Shown here: piece after piece, positions 20,915 to 28,741 of the stretch
How positions within the stretch are numbered: the first letter of the stretch is position 1
How the letters are laid out: each line of letters starts with the position of its first letter
Source of the DNA: Pyrococcus sp. ST04
GTDB taxonomy: Archaea > Methanobacteriota_B > Thermococci > Thermococcales > Thermococcaceae
Direction: 5' to 3'
Assembly (NCBI RefSeq): GCF_000263735.1
Contig: NC_017946.1
Span: 1 to 64,000 of the forward strand
DNA: 64,000 nucleotides
Notes under the pieces: generated by a model
Databases searched by the model: none
The model's input: the letters and a program-made list of their open reading frames with translations, nothing else
Told to the model about the DNA's origin: nothing
Program-made: the position numbers and the translations under genes

Positions 20915-20935
20915 CCCTTGGGGCGGGGAGTAGGT
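20895..20935 (+). repeat. IS200/IS605-end-like hairpin, copy B
   Basis: TTTTCTTTTTTCAGGCCTCA then TCCCTTGGGGCGGGGAGTAGG. The core shares 22 of 23 bases (GGCCTC-A/G-TCCCTTGGGGCGGGGA) with copy D at 52193-52215, 31 kb away. The hairpin is CCT..TCCC/GGGGA..AGG. Same strand as copy A, 420 bp downstream, with tRNA-His between them. Confidence 0.6.
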
Positions 20936-20980
20936 AACCTCACAATGTTGTTCAGTCGCATAAAGAAGTCGAGGAATTAA

Positions 20981-21297
20981 ATGTTCGACAGGGAATATGA
21001 ATTCAACAAAATTATCTCAGCAATAAACGATGGGGTGCCGCTTATAGTAGTTACGGGCATTCACCGTGTAGGTAAAACGACGCTCGTAAAAGTCCTGCTC
21101 AACGAAATAAACATACCCATTATTCATACAGATGCAAGAACTCAAGTAAGAAAATTTAGATGAAGTATCCTTAGCTCTATAAAGCAGTTTTAGGAAAGTT
21201 GGGAAAAGTTTACAGTACTAGTCTGCACAGCCTTAATGAGGCATTGTTTATAAGACCTCTCAACAAAATTGTAGAAGGTAGGGTGAAAATAGTATGA
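20981..21297 (+). pseudogene. Broken archaeal ATPase (AAA, PF01637-type)
   Basis: The 5' part encodes MFDREYEFNKI ... VVTGIHRVGKTTLVKVLL, the start of an archaeal DExD-less STAND-like ATPase with its Walker A loop, ending at a TGA at 21161-21163. After an internal loss of most of the protein, another frame (about 21175-21297) encodes LGKLGKVYSTSLHSLNEALF and IRPLNKIVEGRVKIV, a fragment that would fit further on in the same family. The intact proteins are 350-450 residues, so this is a deleted and frameshifted relic. Its last stop (ATGA) overlaps the start of taw3. Confidence 0.6.
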
Positions 21298-21908
21298 AAG
21301 CTAAGCGTGAGGCACTAATAAGCTTGTTCCAGGCAATAGAAAGAGGAGAAGTTGACAATGACATAATAGATCTTCTACTTCTCATTAATTCTATAAAGGG
21401 GATATACACAACGTCATCCTGCTCTGGAAGAATAGGGATTCTTGAGGAACCAGCTTTAGGAGCAAAACCGCTTTCCAGATGGCTAATTAAAGTTCACAGA
21501 CCATTAAAGTTTGAAGAGGCGAAAGAAGCATTAAAAAGAGCAGAATCTGGGATAATCTTCCTTAAAAGCCAGCCACCGATTTTTCATGTTGTTGCAGAAG
21601 ATCTTGAAAAGGCGATAGCAGTTCATGAAATAGGACTAGCGAGTGGGTTTAAATACACGACATTTAAGGCGATATCATCACGATATCTCGTGGAGATAAA
21701 CGGAACAGAATACTTAACGACTCCACTCGGCAGAGATGGTAAGATTCTTGTTGATGATGAATACCTCGAGTTCGCTATAGATATAGGAAATAAAATGCTC
21801 GAGAGAGGCAAATCAAGACTCCCTAGACTCTACAAGAACTTTGAAAAATTAAAAGATGAGCTTGGGGAGGATCCCCTTTTCAAAAATCTGAGTAAGGCGA
21901 AGTTTTAG
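21294..21908 (+). CDS. taw3: Taw3: wyosine pathway tRNA-Phe N4-methyltransferase
   Basis: 204 residues. Taw3/TYW3 methylates the N4 position of the tricyclic base at position 37 of tRNA-Phe using SAM. The family signature TTSSCSGRI near residue 40, then LIKVHRP, EPPIFHV-like (QPPIFHVVAEDLEKA) and ASGFKYTTFKAI are present. ATG 21294 follows AGGTAGGGTG. The gene itself looks intact although its upstream neighbour is a relic. Its end overlaps the convergent RaSEA gene by 29 bp. Confidence 0.9.
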   Translation: MKAKREALISLFQAIERGEVDNDIIDLLLLINSIKGIYTTSSCSGRIGILEEPALGAKPLSRWLIKVHRPLKFEEAKEALKRAESGIIFLKSQPPIFHVVAEDLEKAIAVHEIGLASGFKYTTFKAISSRYLVEINGTEYLTTPLGRDGKILVDDEYLEFAIDIGNKMLERGKSRLPRLYKNFEKLKDELGEDPLFKNLSKAKF

Positions 21909-22866
21909 ATATAAGAAGCTGCCAGTCCAGAAGGGCATTCTCTACAATGTACCTCCACTTCTCGTAACAGTCAGTGGGCAGGCTCTCTAGGTGTGAAATG
22001 TCCTGAGTTAAGGAAAATTTTCTTATTGCTCGGTCAAAGGGCTTATCATTTCCACAGTTGTGAGGGCCTCTGGGCGAACCCGCACCGACGGGATCTGAGA
22101 GAAATCTCTTCCCTGGAAACTTCCTCTTAGCCCATTTAAGAATTTCAACAACGCTCCACAGCCAGGGTGTCCTATACTCCCCTCTCTCCCATATTTTTTC
22201 ATAAAGTGTCCCCTTCTGAATGTTGGTGATGTTTATCGAAAAGGTGTCTGTGTAAGGTTCTGCCTTTTCAATGCTATACTTGGCATCTTCTATTGCATCC
22301 CTCTCCGATAGGAAAATTGGCTTAAAGAGTAGGTAAGTTTTGACTCTTGCCCCTGCCTCGTGGATAATCTCACTAGCTCTAATAAACTGAGAGAAAGTGT
22401 TGCCCTTATTTATGGATACATCTGCTATGTCGTCATTTGCCGTCTCAAGTCCTAAGGCTACTTCAAACCACTTTCCTTCGATTATTTCAACAAGCTCCTT
22501 TACCCAATCTTTTCTGATTATCTCACTCCTGGTCTCAACGACAACCTCATAAACATTATCAAGCTTCGCAATTTCTTCAAATATCCTTCTCCTAGTTTCT
22601 CTTCTAACTTCAGCAGAATCAAAGAACGATCCAGATGTGAATATTCTTATTCCAAATCTACCCTCCTTCCCCTTTATCTTTTCTAGTGCCTTGAGAAAAT
22701 AAGATAGAATCTCCTCCTGAGAAGTTTTCTTAGGTGATTGGGCAGGATATGAGCACATATAACAAGGATTTCCAATTCTATACCTATAACACCCGATTGT
22801 TGGGAGAATAACATAAAGCACTTTCCCAGGTTTTCCAGCAACGTTATCTTCACTAACCCAATACAT
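21880..22866 (-). CDS. raSEA: RaSEA: archaeosine synthase radical SAM subunit
   Basis: About 328 residues. RaSEA works with ArcS to turn the lysine-preQ0 adduct at tRNA position 15 into archaeosine. Seen: PTIGCYRYRIGNPCYMC (radical SAM-type cysteine set with unusual long spacing), FTSGSFFDSAEV, VVVETRSEII and GLETANDDIADVSINKG, all of the TIGR01210-like family. I prefer ATG 22866 (MYWVSEDN) since homologs begin there; ATG 22908 is also possible, and a TTTATTTAAA element at about 22934-22943 would put the transcript start right at it. Confidence 0.85.
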   Translation of the reverse strand: MYWVSEDNVAGKPGKVLYVILPTIGCYRYRIGNPCYMCSYPAQSPKKTSQEEILSYFLKALEKIKGKEGRFGIRIFTSGSFFDSAEVRRETRRRIFEEIAKLDNVYEVVVETRSEIIRKDWVKELVEIIEGKWFEVALGLETANDDIADVSINKGNTFSQFIRASEIIHEAGARVKTYLLFKPIFLSERDAIEDAKYSIEKAEPYTDTFSINITNIQKGTLYEKIWERGEYRTPWLWSVVEILKWAKRKFPGKRFLSDPVGAGSPRGPHNCGNDKPFDRAIRKFSLTQDISHLESLPTDCYEKWRYIVENALLDWQLLISKTSPYSDF

Positions 22867-23103
22867 GGATTTGTCATCAGCCCTATTACTTAAAAGCATT
22901 ATTAACATGGAAAGGGCCAGCAAACGTTTTAAATAAAAAACAACAAAGAACTTTTTTGATGATTGACGGACAAGTAAGAACTTTTAGCAGGACAGTAAAA
23001 GCAACGATGCCTTTACATTTTTTGAGTAACCTACCTATACCTCCCGATGAAACGTTGAATTCAATAGATTACACTCTGAAAAATTTTCAGGAGGTGAACG
23101 GTG

Positions 23104-24705
23104 ATGAGTGATTTTGGTGTGTTATCCCTGTTGCCACCTCTAGTTGCTATAGTACTTGCAATATGGACTAAAAGGGTTGTCTTTGCTCTATTTGCAGGTG
23201 TTTGGACTGGAGGAGTCATGGCAGCAGGATGGAACCCAATAACTGGAACTATCAAAACGTTCGAATGGGTTATAAACAACGTTACCGACAGTTGGAATGC
23301 AACAATACTCGTATTCGACTTCCTCATCGGTGCTGGCGTTGGGCTGATTTATAAGTCAGGAGGAGTTCACGCAGTTGCTAACGCAATAACAAAGAGAATA
23401 AAAACAAGTAGGGATGCTTCATTGCTAGGATGGCTTCTTGGAGTGCTCGTGTTCTTTGATGACTATACGAACACGATTATAGTGGGTAACACGATGAGGC
23501 CTATAACGGACAAGATGAGGGTTTCCAGAGAGATGCTCGCCTATATAGACGACTCAACAGCAGCCCCAGTAGCGGGTATAGCTATAGTATCAACGTGGAT
23601 TGGATACGAGCTCGGTCTTATTAAGGAGGCCTTCTCAAAGCTCAACATTACGATGGGAGAGTACTATGCCTGGCTCCACAGTGTTCCCTATAGGTTCTAC
23701 TCAATATTCGCAATAATTCTCGTGTTCATAGTAGCATACACACACAGGCACTATGGTGCAATGCTGAAGGCCGAGATGAGAGCAAGAACTACAGGAAAAG
23801 TCGTGAGAGATGGAGCAAAACCACTCATGGCAACGGAGAGCGATCTTGGAACTCCAAAAATCGAGAAAGGTAGCATTCACTTCTTCGTATGGCCAATACT
23901 CGCCCTAGTTTTCGTGACCCTATATGGTCTCTACTACACTGGTAAATCAGCATGTGAAGGAACATGTGGCATGATGGACATTTTGGGTAATGCAGATTCA
24001 GCTACATCTCTGCTCTGGGGTTCATTTGCAATGGTGATAGTTGCCCTGGCACTAGTACTCTTCACAAAGACAATGACAGTAGAAGAAGCCGAGAATGCAA
24101 TAATTCAGGGAATGAAGCAGATGATGATGGCAACTGTTATTTTAGTTCTAGCATGGAGCATTAAGAGTGCAACCGAGGCAGTTGGAACTGCCGACTATGT
24201 TGTAAGGCTTGCGGAGAGTGCAAAGGTCCCAGCGGGGGTTATTCCAATAATAATATTCCTAACAGCAATGTTCATCTCATTCACGACGGGAACAAGCTGG
24301 GGAACCTTCGGAATTTTAATGCCGATAGCAATACCACTTGCCTATAAACTCGCTCCTCACGACCCACACGTTCTCTTCGCCAGCATAGGCGCTGTCTTCG
24401 CTGGAGGTATCTTCGGAGACCACTGCTCTCCAATTAGCGATACAACGATAATGAGTTCGATGTTCTCAGGTTCTGACCACATAGACCACGTCACAACCCA
24501 GATACCATACGCCGTAACGGCGGCAAGTGTTGGTATAGTTCTATACATCCTCTTCGCAGTCGGAATAAGAAGTCCAGTGGTGCTTCTCCCAATAGGCCTA
24601 GTTCTCTTAGTCTTAGCATGGTACTTCCTCAGCGAATGGTATGGGAAGAAGTACGGCATACCCCACGGAAGAGTTCCAATTTACCCAACTGAAATTTCTG
24701 AGTGA
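23104..24705 (+). CDS. Na+/H+ antiporter, NhaC family
   Basis: 533 residues with about 11 to 12 membrane segments. Family marks: LGVLVFFDDYTNTIIVGNTM with the buried acidic pair, IDDSTAAPVAGIAIVSTW, FTTGTSWGTFGILMPIAIPL and FGDHCSPISDTTIMSS. It exchanges protons for sodium across the membrane, which in Pyrococcus ties into a sodium-based energy system. Some members of this branch carry malate/lactate or amino acids instead. ATG 23104 lies six bases behind GGAGGTGA. Single gene, divergent from RaSEA. Confidence 0.85.
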   Translation: MSDFGVLSLLPPLVAIVLAIWTKRVVFALFAGVWTGGVMAAGWNPITGTIKTFEWVINNVTDSWNATILVFDFLIGAGVGLIYKSGGVHAVANAITKRIKTSRDASLLGWLLGVLVFFDDYTNTIIVGNTMRPITDKMRVSREMLAYIDDSTAAPVAGIAIVSTWIGYELGLIKEAFSKLNITMGEYYAWLHSVPYRFYSIFAIILVFIVAYTHRHYGAMLKAEMRARTTGKVVRDGAKPLMATESDLGTPKIEKGSIHFFVWPILALVFVTLYGLYYTGKSACEGTCGMMDILGNADSATSLLWGSFAMVIVALALVLFTKTMTVEEAENAIIQGMKQMMMATVILVLAWSIKSATEAVGTADYVVRLAESAKVPAGVIPIIIFLTAMFISFTTGTSWGTFGILMPIAIPLAYKLAPHDPHVLFASIGAVFAGGIFGDHCSPISDTTIMSSMFSGSDHIDHVTTQIPYAVTAASVGIVLYILFAVGIRSPVVLLPIGLVLLVLAWYFLSEWYGKKYGIPHGRVPIYPTEISE

Positions 24706-24747
24706 ACTTTTAATTTTCCTTTTCTATTTATCTCTTAGGTGTGACTC

Positions 24748-25338
24748 ATGGGATTGATAGAGGATAAAGCTCTAGTCGAAGCAGCACTTTTCGTGGCGGG
24801 AAGACCGCTTAGCGTCAAAGAGTTATCAAAAGCGTTGGGGATAAAATCCCTGGACTATCTAGAGAAGCTTATAGAACTGATAGCAAGTGAATACGCAGAA
24901 AGAAAAAGTGCAATAGAAGTGGTAAAAGTCGCCGGAGATAAGTGGGTAATGCAGGTAAAGCAGGAGTACTCACAGAGGGTCATTCATCTCATGCCAAAGC
25001 CCGAGCTAAGACCTGGAGAGCTGAAGACGCTTGCTCTGATAGCGTATCTTCAACCAGTTGAGCAGAGCAAGATAATAAAACTCAGAGGAAGCCAGGCGTA
25101 TGAGCATATAAAGAGGCTCATAGAAATGGGCCTAATTTATGCTGAGCCCTATGAAAGAACTAAGCTTCTAGGAACAACCCAGAAGTTTGCAGAGCTTTAC
25201 GGCTTTCCAGAGAACGATCCAAATATAATAAAAGAGGCCTTCAAGAAAGTTATACATGCGGAATACTCAGACCTTATGGAGAAAATAGAAAAGGGAGAAA
25301 AAAAGGGTAAGAGAGAGGAAGAAGGAGAAGAGAGTTAA
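24748..25338 (+). CDS. scpB: ScpB-like segregation and condensation protein
   Basis: 196 residues: two winged-helix domains (VEAALFVAGRPLSVKELSKA and PGELKTLALIAYLQPVEQ), then LGTTQKFAELYGFPE, the ScpB signature, and a charged Lys/Glu tail. ScpB binds the ScpA kleisin of SMC complexes. No scpA or smc gene is nearby. ATG with GGTGTGACTC in front; 42 bp after the antiporter, so possibly on its transcript. Confidence 0.88.
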   Translation: MGLIEDKALVEAALFVAGRPLSVKELSKALGIKSLDYLEKLIELIASEYAERKSAIEVVKVAGDKWVMQVKQEYSQRVIHLMPKPELRPGELKTLALIAYLQPVEQSKIIKLRGSQAYEHIKRLIEMGLIYAEPYERTKLLGTTQKFAELYGFPENDPNIIKEAFKKVIHAEYSDLMEKIEKGEKKGKREEEGEES

Positions 25339-25508
25339 AATAAGTCCTTTTAACCCCTTAACATTTTTCTACCAAAAAGAGAAAAGGTGTTTCTTGGAAA
25401 TCTTAGTAGAAATCAGAGAGAAAGCCAAATACAGCCACCAAAGGCTTTTCTTCCAAAAGGTTTAAATACCAAAACCACAAGATTACTACTTAGGTGAGTG
25501 GTGTGGCG

Positions 25509-26564
25509 ATGATCACGAAGGAAGAGATAGTCGAGAAAATTAGAAGAGAAACAGGGATGAGTATAGAAGAAATTGAAGATAGAATCCGAGAACTCATGAG
25601 GATACATGATATCTCAGAACATGCAGCAGCTCTATTGCTTGCAGAAGAACTTGGAGTTATAACAACAGAGGAAACCAGCGCCATGAAGATCTCCGATTTA
25701 AGGCCCGGAATGACAGATGTTAACATCGTAGGGAGAGTTCTCAAGAAATATCCGCCCAGGGAGTATACAAAGAAAGACGGCTCACTCGGCAGGGTGGCCA
25801 GCTTGATAATCTATGATGACACAGGAAGAGCGAGGGTTGTGCTTTGGGACTCAAAAGTTCTAGAGTACTATGACAAAATAGAAGTTGGGGACGTTGTGAA
25901 GGTTCTCGACGCTCAGGTTAGGGAAAGTCTTTCTGGACTACCAGAGTTGCATGTGAACTTTAGGGCGAGGATCGTTCTCAACCCAGAGGATCCAAGGGTT
26001 GAGGATATCCCCCCAATAGAAGAAGTCAGAATAACAACATACACTAGAAAGAAGATAAAGGACATTGAAGCTGGTGACAGGTTTGTTGAAGTTAGGGGTA
26101 CAATAGCAAAAGTTTACAGAGTCCTCGTTTACGATGCTTGTCCAGAGTGTAAGAAGAAAGTTGACTACGACCCAGGAATGGGTGTGTGGATTTGCCCAGA
26201 GCATGGTGAAGTCGAACCGATCAAAATTACAATACTAGATTTTGGCCTCGATGACGGAACTGGCTACATAAGGGTCACGTTATTTGGAGACGACGCCGAG
26301 GAACTGCTCGGTGTTAGCCCGAACGAGATCTCGGAAAAGATACGAGAAATGGAAAGCATGGGAATGAGCATGAAAGAAGCTGCCAGGAAACTTGCAGAAG
26401 AGGACTTTTACAAGATAGTTGGGAAAGAGATAGTTGTGAGAGGAAACGTCATAGAGGACAGGTTCTTAGGGCTAATACTGAGGGCATCTTCCTGGGAGGA
26501 AGTCAATTACAGGGAAGAGATTGAGAGAATAAAGAGAGAACTTGAGGAAATGGGGGTGATGTGA
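25509..26564 (+). CDS. rpa41: RPA41: large subunit of heterotrimeric replication protein A
   Basis: 351 residues. Binds single-stranded DNA in replication, repair and recombination. N-terminal helical part, an OB fold (NVIVGRVLKKYPPREYT-like, VASLIIYDDTGRARVVLWD), a zinc finger (CPECKKKV ... WICPEHGE) and a C-terminal OB region (GREIVVRGNVIEDRFLGLIL-like). Starts possible at GTG 25494, GTG 25503 or ATG 25509; the ATG gives MITKEEIVEKIRRETG. Promoter TTTAAATA near 25460. First of the three RPA genes, separated from the next by one base. Confidence 0.94.
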   Translation: MITKEEIVEKIRRETGMSIEEIEDRIRELMRIHDISEHAAALLLAEELGVITTEETSAMKISDLRPGMTDVNIVGRVLKKYPPREYTKKDGSLGRVASLIIYDDTGRARVVLWDSKVLEYYDKIEVGDVVKVLDAQVRESLSGLPELHVNFRARIVLNPEDPRVEDIPPIEEVRITTYTRKKIKDIEAGDRFVEVRGTIAKVYRVLVYDACPECKKKVDYDPGMGVWICPEHGEVEPIKITILDFGLDDGTGYIRVTLFGDDAEELLGVSPNEISEKIREMESMGMSMKEAARKLAEEDFYKIVGKEIVVRGNVIEDRFLGLILRASSWEEVNYREEIERIKRELEEMGVM

Positions 26565-26565
26565 A

Positions 26566-26931
26566 ATGGAACAGCAAATTCGAAGAAGAAAACCAGCTAT
26601 TGAGAGAAAAATAAGTGAGATTAGGGAAGATGACACGAGGATATCAATAATAGGTAAGGTAATCAAGGTCGACAAGATGGAGTACATGTTCTGGGTGGAT
26701 GACAAGACTGGAGTAGCGATGGTAGAGGCGGAAAGCGACCTGCCAAGAGTCGGTCAGGTTGTTAGGGTAATAGGGAGAATCATAAGGAATGAAGAAGGAA
26801 TGCACATATACGCTGAGGTTATTCAGGACTTCAGCGACGCAGATTTGGAGGCCCTTGAGGAAATTATGGAGCTTGAAAGAAAGATACTACCCCAGCTTGA
26901 TAGAGAAGTTATGATGTGGTGGTCAGAATGA
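26566..26931 (+). CDS. rpa14: RPA14: small subunit of replication protein A
   Basis: 121 residues forming one OB fold (ISIIGKVIKVDKMEYMFWVD, VGQVVRVIGRIIRNEEG) and a C-terminal helix for trimer assembly. Partner of RPA41 and RPA32. ATG follows GGGGGTGATGTGAA, which spans the RPA41 stop. Its own stop overlaps the RPA32 start (ATGA). Confidence 0.93.
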   Translation: MEQQIRRRKPAIERKISEIREDDTRISIIGKVIKVDKMEYMFWVDDKTGVAMVEAESDLPRVGQVVRVIGRIIRNEEGMHIYAEVIQDFSDADLEALEEIMELERKILPQLDREVMMWWSE

Positions 26932-27740
26932 AGAAGAGGATGCCCGCGACTAGAGTTTATATTAAAGATATCCTCGAGGGGTACTTCGTCAAAAGTGAGG
27001 GAGATTTTGAGCCCAATTACCTGATAACGAGGTACGGGAGGAAGATATACAGGGCAAAGATAGTTGGAACAGTAGTTAGGGAACCCCTAATAGCTGAGGA
27101 TGAAACTTACGGAAAGTTCCAGATAGATGATGGAACGGGTGTTATATGGGTTCTTGGATTTAGAGACGACACAAAGTTCGCAAAGCTAGTTAAAAAAGGA
27201 GACTTAGTTCAAGTTATAGGAAAGATAGCTGAATGGAGAGATGACAAGCAAATACTTGTCGAGGGTGTTGCAAGAGTTCATCCCAATATGTGGATACTGC
27301 ACCGCTATGAGGCCTTAAAGGAGAAGATAGAGCACATAAGGAAGGCCAGGATAGCACTAGAGATATACAACCAGTACGGAATTACAGCAAAATCCAAGGT
27401 CATAGCCAAAAATAAGGGAATAGATGAGGAACTCCTCGAAACAATCGATGAGCTCTACGGGATAATGATGGAGCAGAGGGCCGTTGAAGAGCCTGTTGAA
27501 GAACTCTTAGAAGAGGAAATTGGAGAAGAGACTGAAAAAGAAGAGAACGAACTCTTAGAAAAGGCAAAGAAAGATATTCTGGAGATATTGAAGCAAAAGA
27601 AAGTTGCTGTTTCGAGGAAATACATAATAAAGAAGCTAGGGGACAAATATGACGAAGAGACAATTGAAGATGCCTTAGCAGAGCTACTAATCGATGGAGA
27701 AATCTATGAGCCAGAAACTGGGTACTATAAGTTGCTCTAG
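26928..27740 (+). CDS. rpa32: RPA32: middle subunit of replication protein A
   Basis: 270 residues: N-terminal OB fold (ATRVYIKDILEGYFVKSEGD, KIVGTVVREPLIAEDETYGK, DLVQVIGKIAEWRDDKQILVEG), a linker, an acidic stretch (EEPVEELLEEEIGEETEKEE) and a C-terminal winged helix (DILEILKQKKVAVSRKYII) that in eukaryal RPA32 recruits repair proteins. ATG 26928 overlaps the RPA14 stop. The order 41-14-32 is the standard Pyrococcus operon. Confidence 0.93.
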   Translation: MKKRMPATRVYIKDILEGYFVKSEGDFEPNYLITRYGRKIYRAKIVGTVVREPLIAEDETYGKFQIDDGTGVIWVLGFRDDTKFAKLVKKGDLVQVIGKIAEWRDDKQILVEGVARVHPNMWILHRYEALKEKIEHIRKARIALEIYNQYGITAKSKVIAKNKGIDEELLETIDELYGIMMEQRAVEEPVEELLEEEIGEETEKEENELLEKAKKDILEILKQKKVAVSRKYIIKKLGDKYDEETIEDALAELLIDGEIYEPETGYYKLL

Positions 27741-27786
27741 AAAATGTTAAGTATTTGAAGGAAGGAATCCTAGAAGGTGGGCATTA

Positions 27787-28440
27787 ATGGAGGAGAGCTC
27801 GGGGATGCAACTTGTTAATAAGTTTGTAGTTTCACTGCCCGAAGGAAGGATCCTAGGATACGTTACCGACATTAATGTTGAAGTCTCTGGGGATCAGTAT
27901 GTATTTATTTTCAAAATGAAGGCAATAGAAAACGTCTCAAGAGGAGAATTCCACTCAGGTATGTTTTCATCCGAAAAGAAAGTAAAAGTAAAGCCCTCGG
28001 ATATTGTAAATGTAGGGCCTGACGTTATAGTTCTTGGAGATGGAAAAGTTCCCCCACTAAGGGAGATAGAGAGACTAGCCCAAATATCAGAGGAGTATAA
28101 CAATCTTGTTAGGGAGCTAGAGAAAAAAGAAGAAGAGATAAAGAAGCTAAGGGAGGAAAAAGAAAAACTCGAAAGAGAACTAGAAGAGCTTAAGAGAAAA
28201 TTAAGAAGACTTGAAGTTCTAGAAGATGACTTCGATCATCTGAAAGAACAACTTCTCAAACAAGAAGGTCAACTTGAGATGGCAAGGGAGTATATTAAAC
28301 TATTAGAAGGCATAAGGCATGACATTGACTCAATTAAAGCAAATATAGAGAATCTGATTTCAGGATACATAGAAGACATTATGAGGAAGGTGGTTAATGA
28401 CGAACTAAATGCCAGAGGACTAAAAAGAACACCTATTTAA
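27787..28440 (+). CDS. PRC-barrel-like protein with a long coiled coil
   Basis: 217 residues. The first 90 form a beta-rich domain (VSLPEGRILGYVTDINVEVS, KPSDIVNVGPDVIVLGD) of PRC-barrel type; residues about 95-165 are a highly charged coiled coil (EEEIKKLREEKEKLERELEE); a short helical end follows. PRC-barrel/coiled-coil proteins in archaea include CdpB-type cell-division proteins, but I cannot say more. It lies 46 bp after RPA32 with its own GGTGGG site, so it may be on the RPA transcript. Its stop overlaps the secG stop by 4 bp. Confidence 0.7.
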   Translation: MEESSGMQLVNKFVVSLPEGRILGYVTDINVEVSGDQYVFIFKMKAIENVSRGEFHSGMFSSEKKVKVKPSDIVNVGPDVIVLGDGKVPPLREIERLAQISEEYNNLVRELEKKEEEIKKLREEKEKLERELEELKRKLRRLEVLEDDFDHLKEQLLKQEGQLEMAREYIKLLEGIRHDIDSIKANIENLISGYIEDIMRKVVNDELNARGLKRTPI

Positions 28441-28607
28441 CCAAATATCTTTGGCCCGACAACATGGAGCAGTATTTCAACCATTATGAATATCAAAACT
28501 AATGCTATTGCTCCCTTTGGACTTATTTTTACTGCCCTTGTGTCTTCGTCAAAGAATCTCATCAAACCGGCTCCTGTAGGAGGTAGTGTTGTCTTCTCCT
28601 TTGCCAT
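28437..28607 (-). CDS. secG: SecG/Sec61-beta subunit of the protein translocon
   Basis: 56 residues, short enough to be missed easily. The cytoplasmic part reads MAKEKTTLPPTGAGLMRFFD and contains the conserved PP-x-GAGLMRF(F/Y)xE; then SPKGAIALVLIFIMVEILLH is the single membrane segment. It is the small Sec61-beta partner of SecY and SecE (SecE lies at 56.8-57.0 kb). ATG 28607 follows GGTGAGAGTGAA. The 3' end overlaps the convergent coiled-coil gene by 4 bp. A TATA element at 28641-28652 serves it. Confidence 0.95.
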   Translation of the reverse strand: MAKEKTTLPPTGAGLMRFFDEDTRAVKISPKGAIALVLIFIMVEILLHVVGPKIFG

Positions 28608-28640
28608 TTCACTCTCACCTTGCTACATTGATACAAAACT

Positions 28641-28652
28641 TATTTATAAAAA
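28641..28652. promoter_or_regulatory. Shared TATA element for secG (minus) and the GC-rich RNA (plus)
   Basis: TATTTATAAAAA. On the plus strand its centre is 25 bases before 28671, the first base of the GC-rich RNA. On the minus strand it reads TTTTTATAAATA, about 39 bases from the secG ATG, giving a 13-base leader. It could drive both. Confidence 0.5.
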
Positions 28653-28670
28653 TTCCCCCTAATTTAACAA

Positions 28671-28740
28671 TGCCCCCGGGAAACCGCGGCGGGGGAGCGA
28701 GGCGGCGAGCTGTGATCCCGCTTCGCTCCCCGGGGGCACA
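28671..28740 (+). ncRNA. GC-rich structured RNA, possibly an H/ACA-type guide
   Basis: A 70-base GC-rich island in AT-rich flanks, which in hyperthermophiles marks stable RNA. The ends pair (GCCCCCGG with CCGGGGGC) and ACA follows the closing stem (28738-28740), as in archaeal H/ACA sRNAs. Inside, GGAGCGAGGCGG pairs with CCGCTTCGCTCC, capped by CGAGCTGTGATC, which has the GA/GA elements of a K-loop (L7Ae site). The left side holds an unpaired AAACCGCGG region that could act as one guide arm. The pocket is lopsided, so the H/ACA class is uncertain; it may be one of the 'hgc' RNAs found in Pyrococcus by GC content. Confidence 0.65.
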
Positions 28741-28741
28741 G

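Noticed and set aside
25339-25490. Gap before rpa41 searched for a small gene or RNA
   Set aside because: Only a TTTAAATA promoter element and T-rich stops for scpB were found.
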